From Hyphomicrobiales bacterium (GTDB taxonomy: Bacteria > Pseudomonadota > Alphaproteobacteria > Rhizobiales > Beijerinckiaceae), in contig JAIXUP010000020.1 in assembly GCA_027483505.1 (NCBI GenBank), positions 1-63,332 of the forward strand: a stretch of 63,332 nucleotides of DNA, given 5' to 3'. The notes beneath the pieces are model-generated. The model saw only the letters and a program-made list of their open reading frames with translations. It searched no databases and was not told where the DNA came from. Each line of letters begins with the position of its first letter. Position 1 is the first letter of the stretch. The translations under genes were made by a program, and so were the position numbers. Of the stretch, positions 17,431 to 26,811 are shown one piece after another.

Positions 17431-17467
17431 ATCGCATACAATATCATCTTTGTATCGCATGCAATAT
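17431..17467. promoter_or_regulatory. Direct-repeat candidate operator of the GntR regulator
   Basis: ATCGCATACAATAT (17431-17444) and ATCGCATGCAATAT (17454-17467) are 13/14 identical direct repeats with starts 23 nt apart, about two helical turns. They sit in the divergent control region between the GntR gene and the Opp/Dpp operon, just upstream of the ATG at 17426. FCD regulators often bind such short AT-rich elements. Confidence 0.6.
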
Positions 17468-17557
17468 TGATGCGTAATTGCGCACAACATGCCTCAAGAT
17501 TGAGCAGTTCCGACGATCCCCATCAGGCCAACGGGCCGCAGCACAGCGGAGATTGAC

Positions 17558-19177
17558 ATGACGAAAGCTGATTTTAAGCCGTGGAACAGGGCCGCCGGCC
17601 GGCTGCTGAAGGGGGCGGCGCTGTCGCTGGCCCTGTTGTCGGCCGGGACCGGTTTGGCGCAAGCGCAGGGCAAGACCCTGAAATGGGGCGCCGCGCGCGA
17701 GATCGCCTCGCTCGACCCGTATTCCTTCGGTGAGACCTTCACGCTTGCCGTGCTCAACCATGTCTATGAAGGCCTGGTGCGCTACACCGGTGATCTCAAG
17801 ATCGAGCCCGCGCTGGCTGAGTCCTGGGAGACCGTGTCGCCCACCGTCTGGCGTTTCAAGCTCCGCCCGGGCGTCAAGTTTCACAATGGCAACGCGTTCA
17901 CGGCCGATGATGTGGTCGCTTCGCTTGCCCGCGTCACCCATGAGACCTCGCCGCTCAAGGGCAATCTTCCGGCCTACAAGTCGTCGCGCAAGATCGATGA
18001 TCTGACGGTGGAGATCGAGGTCAACGGACCGTACCCGCTGCTGCTGAATGATCTGACCAACATCTACATTTTCGACAAGGAATGGATGGAAGCCAACAAC
18101 GCCTCGCTGCCGACCGACTCCGGCAAGGGCATCAAGGGTTTCGCAACGGACAACGCCAATGGCACCGGCCCGTTCAGCGTCGAGTCGCGCCGTGCCGACA
18201 GCCGCACGGTCTTTGTGGCCAATCCCGGATGGTGGGACAAGCCGCAGCACAACATCAGCCGCATCGAGTTCCTGCCGATTTCCGCCGCCTCGACGCGCGT
18301 CGCCGCGCTGCTGTCCGGCGAGATCGATTTCACCAATGTGGCGCCGCTCCAGGACCTGCCCCGCCTTTCGGCGTCGCCGGACGTCAAGGTTTTGCAGACC
18401 AACGAATTGCGTACGGTGATCTTCGCGCTGAACCTCAAGAACACCTTGTTCGAGAGCGACATCAAGGACAAGAATCCGCTGCAGGACAAGCGCGTGCGCG
18501 AAGCGCTCTACCGGGCGATTGACATCGATGCCGTGCAGCGCCGTGCGATGCGCGGTTTGTCGCGCAACACGGGGGCGCTGATCGCACCAGCGATCCCGGG
18601 CTATACCCCGGCCCAGGACGAGCGGCTGCCTTTCGATCTTGACGGCGCCAAGAAGCTGCTGACCGAAGCCGGTTACCCGAACGGCTTTTCGTTCCAGATG
18701 AACTGCCAGAGTGACGGCCTCGTCAATGAAGAGGAGTTCTGTCAGGCTGTCGCCGCGATGTGGTCGCGCGCGGGGCTGAAGCCCAATCTCAGCCTTGGAC
18801 CACGCAGCCAGCAGACTCCCAAGCGCGTCCGGGGCGAGTTCGACGTGATTTCGTTCGGCTGGGCCAATGAACCGATGATCGACGCCTACTCAATCCTGAT
18901 CCAGGTCATGCGCTCCAAGAGCGGCTCCGGCGGCGTTTTCAACTGGGGCGACTGGGGCCGCGCCGACATTGACGCGCTGATCGACAAGGCCGGCGTCGAG
19001 CTTGATTCAGCCAAGCGCATTCCGATGATGTCGGAAGCCCTGATGATCGCCAAGCGCGAGCATCTGTTCATTCCGCTTCACCAGCAGCCGATGGCCTGGG
19101 CCATGCGCAGCTCGGTCGCAGAGACCGTGCAGGCTTCCGACAACAAGCCGCGGCTTTGGCTGACCCGGATGAAGTGA
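17558..19177 (+). CDS. Opp/Dpp-type periplasmic substrate-binding protein
   Basis: SBP_bac_5 family lipid-free binding protein, 539 aa, exported through a signal peptide (hydrophobic core ALSLALLSAG, cleavage near GLAQAQG). Typical family segments are LNHVYEGLVRYTGDLKIEPALAESWE and FKLRPGVKFHNGNAFTADDVV, and the C-terminal EHLFIPLHQQPMAW. Members bind peptides, but many bind sugars, opines or other amides. First gene of an operon with two permeases, two amidohydrolases and two ATPases, which suggests a cyclic or linear amide/nitrogen compound rather than a peptide. Confidence 0.93.
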   Translation: MTKADFKPWNRAAGRLLKGAALSLALLSAGTGLAQAQGKTLKWGAAREIASLDPYSFGETFTLAVLNHVYEGLVRYTGDLKIEPALAESWETVSPTVWRFKLRPGVKFHNGNAFTADDVVASLARVTHETSPLKGNLPAYKSSRKIDDLTVEIEVNGPYPLLLNDLTNIYIFDKEWMEANNASLPTDSGKGIKGFATDNANGTGPFSVESRRADSRTVFVANPGWWDKPQHNISRIEFLPISAASTRVAALLSGEIDFTNVAPLQDLPRLSASPDVKVLQTNELRTVIFALNLKNTLFESDIKDKNPLQDKRVREALYRAIDIDAVQRRAMRGLSRNTGALIAPAIPGYTPAQDERLPFDLDGAKKLLTEAGYPNGFSFQMNCQSDGLVNEEEFCQAVAAMWSRAGLKPNLSLGPRSQQTPKRVRGEFDVISFGWANEPMIDAYSILIQVMRSKSGSGGVFNWGDWGRADIDALIDKAGVELDSAKRIPMMSEALMIAKREHLFIPLHQQPMAWAMRSSVAETVQASDNKPRLWLTRMK

Positions 19178-19186
19178 CAACCTTCA

Positions 19187-19214
19187 GGCCCGCGCCATTG
19201 CCATGGCGCGGGCC
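19187..19214 (+). promoter_or_regulatory. Stable hairpin between binding-protein and permease genes
   Basis: A 12-bp perfect stem GGCCCGCGCCAT / ATGGCGCGGGCC (19187-19198 with 19203-19214) and a 4-nt loop TGCC, without a T tract. It lies in the 70-nt spacer after the binding-protein stop. In ABC operons such hairpins slow mRNA decay of the binding-protein segment or weaken transcription into the permeases; this role is inferred. Confidence 0.7.
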
Positions 19215-19247
19215 GAATGATCCCCAGGAACCAGCCAAGGAACCCGG

Positions 19248-20240
19248 ATGCTCGTTTTCCTCGTGAAACGTCTGATGAATGCGGCCGGCGTGATGCTGGC
19301 CGTCGCATTCCTGGCGTTCATGATCTTCCGCTTCGTCGGCGATCCGGTCGAGCTGATGCTCAACGAGCAGGCGAGCCAGGCGCAAAGGGACGAATTGCGC
19401 ATCCGCCTCGGCCTTGACCGCAGCTTCCTGCTCCAGTTCGCGACCTTCGTCGGCAATGCGGTGCGAGGTGACTTCGGCATCTCATACCGCAATCAGCAGG
19501 ACGTGTTCACCCTGATTGCAGAGCGCTTTCCGGCGACGTTCGAGCTTGTGCTGGTCGCCACGTTCCTGTCACTGGCGGTCGGGCTGCCGCTCGGCGTCTA
19601 TACCGCGATCCGGCGCGACAGCTTTCTGGCAAAACTGTTGCAGTTTGTCTCCGTGCTGGGGGTTTCTCTGCCCAGTTTCGCGCTCGGCATCCTGTTCATC
19701 CTTGTCTTCTCGGTCACGCTGCAATGGCTTCCAGCCTTCGGGCGCGGTGAAATCGTGATGCTGGGAGGCTGGAGCACCGGCTTTCTCACGCCTTCAGGAC
19801 GGCTGGCGTTGATCCTGCCCGGGGTGACCCTGTCGCTGTTCCAGATCACGCTGGTGATGCGGCTGGTGCGTGCCGAGATGCTCGAAACGATGCGCACGGA
19901 CTTCATCCGGTTTGCCCGTGCCCGCGGCTTGCCGGACCGCAGCGTCCACGTCCGGCATGCGCTGCGCAACTGCCTGATGCCGGTGATCACGGTGACCGGC
20001 CTTCAGATCGGCAACCTGATCGCGTTCGCACTGGTGACGGAAACGGTCTTCCAGTGGCCCGGCATGGGTCTGCTGTTCGTTCAGGCCGTGACCTTCGTCG
20101 ATATTCCCGTCATGGCGGCCTATCTCATCGTGGTGTCGTTCATTTTTGTATCGCTCAACACGGTCGTCGATCTGCTCTACGCCATTGTCGACCCGCGCCT
20201 GCGCGAGGACGCCATTTCGGGAGCTGCGAATGCCCGCTGA
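19248..20240 (+). CDS. Opp/Dpp-type ABC permease (DppB-like)
   Basis: Inner-membrane permease of 330 aa with the N-terminal short cytoplasmic arm MLVFLVKRLMN and helix; the RIRLGLDRSFLLQFATFVGNAVRGDFGISY motif, the EAA loop (ETMRTDFIRFARARGLPDR) and the C-terminal MAAYLIVVSFIFVSLNTVVDLLYAIVDPRLR are typical. Overlaps the second permease by 11 nt. Confidence 0.95.
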   Translation: MLVFLVKRLMNAAGVMLAVAFLAFMIFRFVGDPVELMLNEQASQAQRDELRIRLGLDRSFLLQFATFVGNAVRGDFGISYRNQQDVFTLIAERFPATFELVLVATFLSLAVGLPLGVYTAIRRDSFLAKLLQFVSVLGVSLPSFALGILFILVFSVTLQWLPAFGRGEIVMLGGWSTGFLTPSGRLALILPGVTLSLFQITLVMRLVRAEMLETMRTDFIRFARARGLPDRSVHVRHALRNCLMPVITVTGLQIGNLIAFALVTETVFQWPGMGLLFVQAVTFVDIPVMAAYLIVVSFIFVSLNTVVDLLYAIVDPRLREDAISGAANAR

Positions 20241-21165
20241 AACCGCCCGCGCTCCCGGACGATTGGCGCGCTGGCTTGACAGCGATATCGGCTGGAGTTT
20301 CCGGCAGACCCCGGTTGCCTGGCTGTCTGCCCTGCTGTTGATCCTGCTGATCGTGTCTGCATTCTGCGCGCCGCTGATCGCACCGCAGAACCCGCATGAC
20401 CTGAAGCAGATCTTCATCGACAAGGCCGAGCTGCCCCCGATCTGGGCGAAGGATGCCGAGTGGCCCTTTCTGCTTGGCACCGACCCGCAAGGCCGTGATG
20501 TGCTGTCGGCGATCCTGTACGGAACACGTGTCTCGCTCATCATCGGACTGGCGAGCGTCATGGTGTCGATGGCCATTGGCGTCACCGTCGGCCTGCTGGC
20601 GGGTTATCATGGCGGCCGCATCGACAACATCCTGATGCGGATCGGAGACACAGTCCTGTCGATCCCGACATTGCTCATGGCCATCCTGGTCAGCGCTCTC
20701 TTCCGCGAGATGCTGCCGCCCGGGCTGCGCGAGCCGTTCGCCGCCGTGGTGATCGTGCTCTCGATCTCCCTGACGAACTGGGTCCAGTACGCACGCACCG
20801 TCAGGGCGCTGACGATGGTGGAGCGGCGCAAGGAGTATGTCCTGGCGGCGCGCATCATCAAGGTCTCGTCCGTTCGGATCATGCGCCGCCATATCCTGCC
20901 CAACACGTTGACACCGGTGATGGTGGCGGCGACGCTCAATTTGGGTCTTGCGATCCTTTCGGAGGCGACGCTGTCGTTTCTGGGGGTCGGCATGCCAATC
21001 ACGCAGCCCTCGCTCGGCACCTTGATCCGCATCGGCAACCAGTATCTGTTTTCCGGCTCCTGGTGGCTGATCGTGTTTCCGGCACTGCAGCTGGGCCTGA
21101 TCGTGCTGTCGGTCAACCTGCTGGGTGACTGGCTGCGCGACGCCCTCAACCCCAAACTCCGCTGA
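20230..21165 (+). CDS. Opp/Dpp-type ABC permease (DppC-like)
   Basis: Second permease, 311 aa. Blocks are FLLGTDPQGRDVLSAILYGTRVSL near residue 79, the GVTVGLLAGYHGG loop and the EAA motif near MVERRKEYVLAARIIKVS, plus FLGVGMPITQPSLGTLI. The ATG at 20230 inside the end of dppB-like is used since it begins a normal N-terminal arm; the frame is open 84 nt earlier. Confidence 0.95.
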   Translation: MPAETARAPGRLARWLDSDIGWSFRQTPVAWLSALLLILLIVSAFCAPLIAPQNPHDLKQIFIDKAELPPIWAKDAEWPFLLGTDPQGRDVLSAILYGTRVSLIIGLASVMVSMAIGVTVGLLAGYHGGRIDNILMRIGDTVLSIPTLLMAILVSALFREMLPPGLREPFAAVVIVLSISLTNWVQYARTVRALTMVERRKEYVLAARIIKVSSVRIMRRHILPNTLTPVMVAATLNLGLAILSEATLSFLGVGMPITQPSLGTLIRIGNQYLFSGSWWLIVFPALQLGLIVLSVNLLGDWLRDALNPKLR

Positions 21166-21182
21166 CCGACAGGATTCAGGCC

Positions 21183-22382
21183 ATGCCGCATGATCTTCTC
21201 ATCCGCAATGTCCGCCCGATGGCAGGACCTGCGACCGATGTGCTCGTCAGGGACGGCAAGATCGCGGTGGTCGGCCATCGCCTCAGCCCTGTTGCGGGGA
21301 TGATGGTCGAGGAGGGCGGCGGCGACCTGTTGCTGCCCGGCCTGGTGGAGGCCCACACCCATCTCGACAAGAGCCTTCTGGGCCAGCCCTGGTACACCAA
21401 TACGGTTGGCCCAAGGCTGCTCGACAAGATCGACAACGAGCGACTGAACAAGCGCCGCCTCGGCATGGACCCCTACCAGCAGTCCTTCCGGCAGACTGTC
21501 CAGTCATCGCGGCTCGGCTCGACCCATATCCGCAGCCATGTCGATGTCGACACCGATCACGGCATGTGGGGCGTCGAGGGCATCATGCAGATGCGCCAGG
21601 ACTGCCACGACATCATCGACGTCGAGATCGTGGCCTTTCCGCAGTCAGGCCTGCTGCGGCGGCCCGGCACGCTCGCGTTGATGCACGAAGCCATGAAGCT
21701 GGGTGCGGAGATTGTCGGCGGGCTCGACCCGTGCGCCATCGACCGCGACCCGAAGGGGCATCTCGATGCCGTTTTCGGGCTCTGCCAGACCTACGGCAAG
21801 GCGCTGGACATCCACCTGCATGAGCCGGGCGAGATGGGCGCTTTCTCGACCGACCTGATCATCGAGCGTACACGCGCGCTCGGCATGCGCGGCAAGGTCA
21901 CGATCAGCCACGCCTTCTGCCTCGGGTCTCCTGATCGCGACCTGATCGACCCGCTGATCGAGCAACTCGCGGAACTGGACATCGCCATCATGACCACTGG
22001 CCCCGCGAGCAGGCCAGCGCCGCCGGTCAAGAAGTTGCTGGCCGCCGGCATCCGCGTCTGTTCGGGGTCGGACGGCATTCGTGACACCTGGGGCCCCTAT
22101 GGCAATGGTGACATGCTGGAACGCGCCATGTTCGTGGGGTTGCGCAACAATTTCCGCCGCGATGATGAAATGGCGCTGGCGTTCGACGTCGTCACCGGCG
22201 AGGGCGCAAAGGTCATGGAGCTTGCCGGCTATGGCATCGCCGTCGGCTGCAACGCCGATCTGCTGATCGTGCCGGGCGAGAGCGTTGCAGATGCGATCGT
22301 CAGCCGCTCGCCGTTGCGGCGCGTCATCAAGCGCGGACAAGTGGTTGCCCGCAACGGCGTCTCGATCCTGAAGGCGCCGTGA
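21183..22382 (+). CDS. Amidohydrolase, cytosine-deaminase-like (CodA family)
   Basis: Metal-dependent hydrolase (399 aa) of the amidohydrolase superfamily acting in the cytoplasm. The HxH motif is VEAHTHLDKS (H58, H60); then HIRSHVDVDTDHG, the metal His in IHLHEPGEMG and in TISHAFCLG, and the metal Asp in CSGSDGIRDTWGPYG. This set resembles cytosine deaminase/CodA and related enzymes that hydrolyse cyclic amidines. Substrate unknown. It precedes the second amidohydrolase with a TGATG junction. Confidence 0.9.
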   Translation: MPHDLLIRNVRPMAGPATDVLVRDGKIAVVGHRLSPVAGMMVEEGGGDLLLPGLVEAHTHLDKSLLGQPWYTNTVGPRLLDKIDNERLNKRRLGMDPYQQSFRQTVQSSRLGSTHIRSHVDVDTDHGMWGVEGIMQMRQDCHDIIDVEIVAFPQSGLLRRPGTLALMHEAMKLGAEIVGGLDPCAIDRDPKGHLDAVFGLCQTYGKALDIHLHEPGEMGAFSTDLIIERTRALGMRGKVTISHAFCLGSPDRDLIDPLIEQLAELDIAIMTTGPASRPAPPVKKLLAAGIRVCSGSDGIRDTWGPYGNGDMLERAMFVGLRNNFRRDDEMALAFDVVTGEGAKVMELAGYGIAVGCNADLLIVPGESVADAIVSRSPLRRVIKRGQVVARNGVSILKAP

Positions 22383-23884
22383 TGCTCAGAGTTGCACCGA
22401 GGCCCGAGGGCCGGATTCTGCTGACCGCACAGTGGCTGGTCGGCCATCGCGATGGGCGGCACTGCCTGCTGGAGAATGGCGAGATCGTCTTCGAGAATGG
22501 CGAGGTCATCTTCACGGGCCATCGCTTTGCCGGCGAGGTGGCCGAGCGCCATGACTATGGTGCGGCGCTGATTGGTCCGGGTTTCGTCGATCTCGACGCG
22601 CTGTCGGATCTCGATACGACCATTCTCGCCTATGACAATCAGCCTGCCTGGAAGAAAGGTCGGGTCTGGCCACGCAGCTATCTCGATGCCGGTCCATATG
22701 AGATGTACACGCGGGAGGAACTGGCGTTCCAGAAGCGCCATGCGTTCGCTACCCTCATCCGCAACGGCATCACGACGGCCCTGCCGATTGCCTCGCTGTT
22801 CTACCGCGCCTGGGGCGAGACGGTTCAGGAATTCGAGGACGCTGCCGAGGCTGCAGCAAGCCTCGGCATCCGGGCCTATCTCGGTCCGGGATACCGGACG
22901 GGAAACCAGCTCGTCGAGGCAGACGGCGCGATCACGACGCATTACGATGAACCACGCGGTCTGGCTGAACTGGACGCAGCCATCGCCTATTGCGAGCGTC
23001 TGGAGGGAAGCGGCGGCGGTCTGATCCGTACGATGCTGGCGCCGGACCGTATCGAGACCTGCACGCCCGAGCTGCTGCGCCGGACTGCCGCCGCAGGGCG
23101 CCGCCTTGGCGTTCCGGTTCGCCTGCACTGTTGCCAGTCGAAGATCGAGTACGATCTCGTGTTGAAGCAGCATGGCATGAGCCCACCTGAATGGCTTGAG
23201 AGCCTCGGTTTCCTGACCGAGCGAACCTTGCTGCCGCATGGAACCTACGTATCGGGCAGCCGCCACATTGCGCGGCCCGGCCGCGACCTCGAGATCATCC
23301 GCGATGCCGGCTCGACGATCGTGCATTGCCCTTTGGTGTCGGGCCGGCACGGCGGGTCGATCGACCATTTTGGACGTTACCGGGAACTCGGGTTGAATGT
23401 CGGGCTTGGCACCGACACCAGCCCGCCCGACATGATCTTGAACATGCAGGTCGGCATGATCCTGTGCAGGGTCATGGCCGGCAGCGTCACCGCCTGCCGC
23501 AGCGAAGACTACTACGACGCGGCGACCATCAGCGGCGCCGATGCGCTGGGCAGACCCGATCTCGGACGCCTGCAGCCCGGATCGCGCGCGGACATCATGG
23601 TCTTCAGGCTGGACCGCCCGCACAGCGGGCAGGTGATCGATCCGATCCAGACCATGTTGCTCACGGGCCATGGCCGGGATGTGTCGGATGTGGTGATCGA
23701 TGGCCGTTTTGTCATGCAGGATGGCGTCATTCCCGGCGTTTCCGAGCCGGCGGACAATGCAAGGGCGCAGAGCCAGTTTGAGCGGGTGATGGCGCTCTAC
23801 CCCGAGCGCACGCTCGGCCATCCCCCTGCAAGCGAGATCTTCTCGTCCAGCTATCCGGTTACGCGTCGCTTGGAGGGGACATGA
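22382..23884 (+). CDS. Amidohydrolase (ATZ/TRZ-like) with Asp replacing the HxH motif
   Basis: Amidohydrolase-superfamily protein, 500 aa. The usual N-terminal HxH metal motif after PG is replaced by VDLDALSD (about 69-76). The other site residues are present: RLHCCQSKIEY, TIVHCPLVSGRHG and GLGTDTSPPDM. So this belongs to a subfamily with a changed metal site, or is no longer hydrolytic in the same way. The ATG at 22382 shares one nucleotide with the TGA of the previous gene; a GTG three nt earlier is possible. Same operon as the Dpp-type importer, so the two probably hydrolyse the imported compound in sequence. Confidence 0.85.
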   Translation: MLRVAPRPEGRILLTAQWLVGHRDGRHCLLENGEIVFENGEVIFTGHRFAGEVAERHDYGAALIGPGFVDLDALSDLDTTILAYDNQPAWKKGRVWPRSYLDAGPYEMYTREELAFQKRHAFATLIRNGITTALPIASLFYRAWGETVQEFEDAAEAAASLGIRAYLGPGYRTGNQLVEADGAITTHYDEPRGLAELDAAIAYCERLEGSGGGLIRTMLAPDRIETCTPELLRRTAAAGRRLGVPVRLHCCQSKIEYDLVLKQHGMSPPEWLESLGFLTERTLLPHGTYVSGSRHIARPGRDLEIIRDAGSTIVHCPLVSGRHGGSIDHFGRYRELGLNVGLGTDTSPPDMILNMQVGMILCRVMAGSVTACRSEDYYDAATISGADALGRPDLGRLQPGSRADIMVFRLDRPHSGQVIDPIQTMLLTGHGRDVSDVVIDGRFVMQDGVIPGVSEPADNARAQSQFERVMALYPERTLGHPPASEIFSSSYPVTRRLEGT

Positions 23885-24864
23885 CCGGGGCTGCCGCCCT
23901 TCTCTCAGTCCGGGATCTTCGCGTTGTCTTCGATGGCCGTCATGGTCCCATGATCGCGCTCGACGGCGTGTCGTTCGATATCGCTCCCGGCGAAATCCTG
24001 GGCGTCGTCGGAGAATCCGGGGCCGGCAAGTCGCTGACAGGCACGTCCGTCATCGGTTTGCTCGATCCGCCGGGCCGCATTGCTGGCGGCAGCATCAGTC
24101 TTGCGGCGCGCCGCATCGACAATCTGCCCGCCGAGGAGATGCGCAGGCTGCGCGGCCGCGAGATTGGCGCGATCTTTCAGGACCCGCTGACCTCGTTGCA
24201 CCCGCTGCTCAAGGTCGGCGATCAGATTGTCGAAACGATCCTGACACATCTGACGGTCAGTCGCGCCGAGGCACGCGCGCGCGCCCTGCAGTTGCTGAAG
24301 GATGTCGGCATCCCTGCCGCTGACATGCGGATCGACCATTATCCGCACCAGTTCTCGGGCGGCATGCGGCAGCGCGTGGTGATTGCCCTCGCGCTGTGCG
24401 CCGAACCCAGGCTGATCATCGCGGACGAGCCGACAACAGCCCTTGATGTGTCAATCCAGGCCCAGATCACCACGCTGCTGAAAAGGCTTTGTCGTGACCA
24501 CGGCACGGCGATCATGCTGGTCACGCATGACATGGGCGTCATTGCCGAGACTGCGGACCGGGTGGCCGTGATGTATGCGGGCCGGATCGTCGAAATAGGG
24601 CCGGTTGACCAGGTGACCCGCCGTCCGAGCCATCCCTACACGGCAGGCCTGATGGCCTCGATCCCGAGCGTCCATCGCCGGAACGCCACCCTCCATCAGA
24701 TCGATGGCGCCATGCCGAGGCTCGGCGCCATGCCTTCTGGCTGTCCCTTCCATCCACGCTGCGGGCGCGTCCTGCCGTTGTGCAAGACCGTGAGGCCGGA
24801 GCTCGGCGCGGGCGAGCACGCGTCTGCCTGCCACGCCCCGTTGCCGGAGCCATCCCATGTCTGA
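23881..24864 (+). CDS. Opp/Dpp-type ABC ATPase (DppD-like)
   Basis: ATPase of the importer, 327 aa. Walker A GESGAGKS near residue 44, Q-loop IFQDPLTSLHP, signature FSGGMRQRVVIALAL, Walker B LIIADEPTTALDV, H-loop VTHDMGVIAE, and the C-terminal oligo_HPY cysteine-containing end GCPFHPRCGRVLPLC which resembles a 4Fe-4S-type motif. Overlaps the amidohydrolase and the next ATPase. Confidence 0.95.
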   Translation: MTGAAALLSVRDLRVVFDGRHGPMIALDGVSFDIAPGEILGVVGESGAGKSLTGTSVIGLLDPPGRIAGGSISLAARRIDNLPAEEMRRLRGREIGAIFQDPLTSLHPLLKVGDQIVETILTHLTVSRAEARARALQLLKDVGIPAADMRIDHYPHQFSGGMRQRVVIALALCAEPRLIIADEPTTALDVSIQAQITTLLKRLCRDHGTAIMLVTHDMGVIAETADRVAVMYAGRIVEIGPVDQVTRRPSHPYTAGLMASIPSVHRRNATLHQIDGAMPRLGAMPSGCPFHPRCGRVLPLCKTVRPELGAGEHASACHAPLPEPSHV

Positions 24865-25825
24865 CATGGCTCCGATCCTCAGCGTCGATGCTGCTTGCTG
24901 CCACTTCGATGTCTCCAGTCCCTGGCTCGCGCGCAAGCTCAGTGGCGCGCCCCGCCGCATCCTGCGTGCGGTCGAGGATGTCAGCTTCACGATCCGGCGC
25001 GGAACCACGTTTTCCATTGTCGGCGAGTCCGGCTGCGGCAAGTCCACGCTGGCGCGCATGGTCGTCGGATTGCAGAAGCCGACCGATGGCTCCGTACGGT
25101 TCGGGGACATCCGCCATCCTGATGGCCGGGTCGCTCCGCCGCGCGTCCAGATGATTTTCCAGGACCCCTATGCCAGCCTCAACCCGCGCTGGCGCGTCGG
25201 CGACATCATTGCGGAACCCGTCCGCGAGTTGGGTTTGCGCTCCTCCGAGCGTGACGTCCTGCAGCGGGTCGGCGACCTGCTCGAGATTGTCGGGTTATCC
25301 CGCGCCGACATCACCCGGTATCCGCATGCGTTTTCTGGCGGTCAGCGCCAGCGCATCTCGATCGCGCGCGCGCTTGCGACAGAAGCGGACTTTCTGGTGT
25401 GCGACGAGCCAACATCCGCGCTTGATGTCTCGGTGCAGGCGCAGATCCTGAACCTGATGGTGCGGCTGCAAGCAGAGTTCGGCCTCACATACCTGTTCAT
25501 CAGCCACAACCTGTCGGTGGTCAGGCACATGTCCGATCATCTGGCGATCATGTACCTGGGGCGCATCGTCGAGCAGGGGCCCGCCGAAGATGTCTTCCGG
25601 CAGCCGCAGCATCCGTATACGCGGCTGCTGCTCGATACGATCCCTGATGTGGAGCAGCCCAACCGTGCGCGCAGGCCGATGTCGGGCGAGGTGCCAAGCC
25701 CGATCTCGCCTCCCTCCGGTTGTGCCTTCCATCCCCGCTGTTCCGTTGCGGAATCCCGTTGCACCGAAACGCGGCCGGAGCCGCGCCTCAAAGGTGACGT
25801 CCAGGTTGCATGCCATCTGGCCTGA
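24857..25825 (+). CDS. Opp/Dpp-type ABC ATPase (DppF-like)
   Basis: Second ATPase, 322 aa. Walker A GESGCGKST near residue 56, Q-loop IFQDPYASLNPRW, signature FSGGQRQRISIARAL, Walker B FLVCDEPTSALDV and C-terminal GCAFHPRCSVAESRC. Overlaps DppD-like by 8 nt and is the last gene of the operon; it converges with the second Opp/Dpp operon. Confidence 0.95.
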   Translation: MSDMAPILSVDAACCHFDVSSPWLARKLSGAPRRILRAVEDVSFTIRRGTTFSIVGESGCGKSTLARMVVGLQKPTDGSVRFGDIRHPDGRVAPPRVQMIFQDPYASLNPRWRVGDIIAEPVRELGLRSSERDVLQRVGDLLEIVGLSRADITRYPHAFSGGQRQRISIARALATEADFLVCDEPTSALDVSVQAQILNLMVRLQAEFGLTYLFISHNLSVVRHMSDHLAIMYLGRIVEQGPAEDVFRQPQHPYTRLLLDTIPDVEQPNRARRPMSGEVPSPISPPSGCAFHPRCSVAESRCTETRPEPRLKGDVQVACHLA

Positions 25826-25895
25826 GCAACGCGCTCGCGCCGAAGGCCGCCACTGGGTGGTGGATTTCGGGCGGATCGCCGACCGGCCGGTGTTC

Positions 25896-26807
25896 TCATC
25901 CCGGCTGTCGCAGCCCGGCCTCGGCCGCGCAATAGCGCGCGATCTCCTCATGGGTCGCGAACCAAACCCCCGGCAGTGATCTGGCGTGCCGGATGATCTC
26001 GTCGAGGATGAAGATGCGCGAGCGGTGGCCGATGTGATGCGGATGCATGGTGAGGACGTAGAGCCCGCCTTCCTCATGGGCCATGTCCAGCTCGCGGCGG
26101 AAAATGTTCAGCACGGTTTCGGGACCCGTATAGGGCCTGAGCGAGGCCATCCGGTCCATGTTGAAGTAGATGGCGTCGTCGCGGATCCATTCGACCGGCA
26201 GTTCAACGATTCCGGTGGCTTCGCCCTGATCGAGCAACTCGTAGGGCTCGTCGTCCGCCATCAGGGATGAGTCGTAGAGCAGGCCCATCTCGCGGATGAC
26301 CTTGAGGGTGTAGGGCGAGAAATCCCACGAGGCTGTGCGCATGCCGACAGGCCGTCGTCCCGAGAGCTTTTCCAGCGTCTCCGTGGCCCTCAGCGCAAGG
26401 TCGCGCTCGGTCACGTGATCAAGCTTCGAGTTGAACTCGTGAATCCAGGAGTGGATGCCAAGTTCGTGGCCGGTGGCGACAACCGCCCGTGCTTCCTCCG
26501 GATGCAGCATGGCTGACACGGCTGGCATGAAGAAGGTTGCCGGCACGCCATGGCGCTCCAGCAGCTTGAGGATGCGCGGAGAGCCCTTGCGCGCGCCATA
26601 CTGGCCCTGGCTCATCTTGCCATGGGAATTTCCGCCAAAGCGCAACTCGATGGTTTCATGGTCACTGTCGAAGGACAGCGCCACAGCGCAGCGCGCGCCG
26701 TTCTTCCATTGCTTCGGGGCCAGCGAACGGCCGGCCCGGACATGGTCGACCTTCGCGCGCCAGACGGCTTCAGGCCAGGTCCAAGGCTTTTCTGCATCCG
26801 TGCTCAT
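25896..26807 (-). CDS. Polysaccharide deacetylase family protein (PuuE/allantoinase-like)
   Basis: NodB-fold hydrolase of 303 aa. Seen are VALSFDSDHETIELR, in which the usual metal-binding DD pair appears as DSDH, GIHSWIHEFNSKLDH which carries the His-based motif, and MRTASWDFSPYT near the catalytic Arg motif. This arrangement is close to PuuE-like enzymes that cleave allantoin-type or related C-N bonds rather than to chitin deacetylases. The start was placed at the ATG at 26807 because GAGGAG lies 7 nt upstream; an earlier in-frame ATG does not have it. Last gene in the second Opp/Dpp operon. Confidence 0.85.
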   Translation of the reverse strand: MSTDAEKPWTWPEAVWRAKVDHVRAGRSLAPKQWKNGARCAVALSFDSDHETIELRFGGNSHGKMSQGQYGARKGSPRILKLLERHGVPATFFMPAVSAMLHPEEARAVVATGHELGIHSWIHEFNSKLDHVTERDLALRATETLEKLSGRRPVGMRTASWDFSPYTLKVIREMGLLYDSSLMADDEPYELLDQGEATGIVELPVEWIRDDAIYFNMDRMASLRPYTGPETVLNIFRRELDMAHEEGGLYVLTMHPHHIGHRSRIFILDEIIRHARSLPGVWFATHEEIARYCAAEAGLRQPG

Positions 26808-26811
26808 CTGT

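Noticed and set aside
22229..23821. Long minus-strand frame opposite the second amidohydrolase
   Set aside because: The plus strand gives clear amidohydrolase motifs and operon context; the other frame has none.
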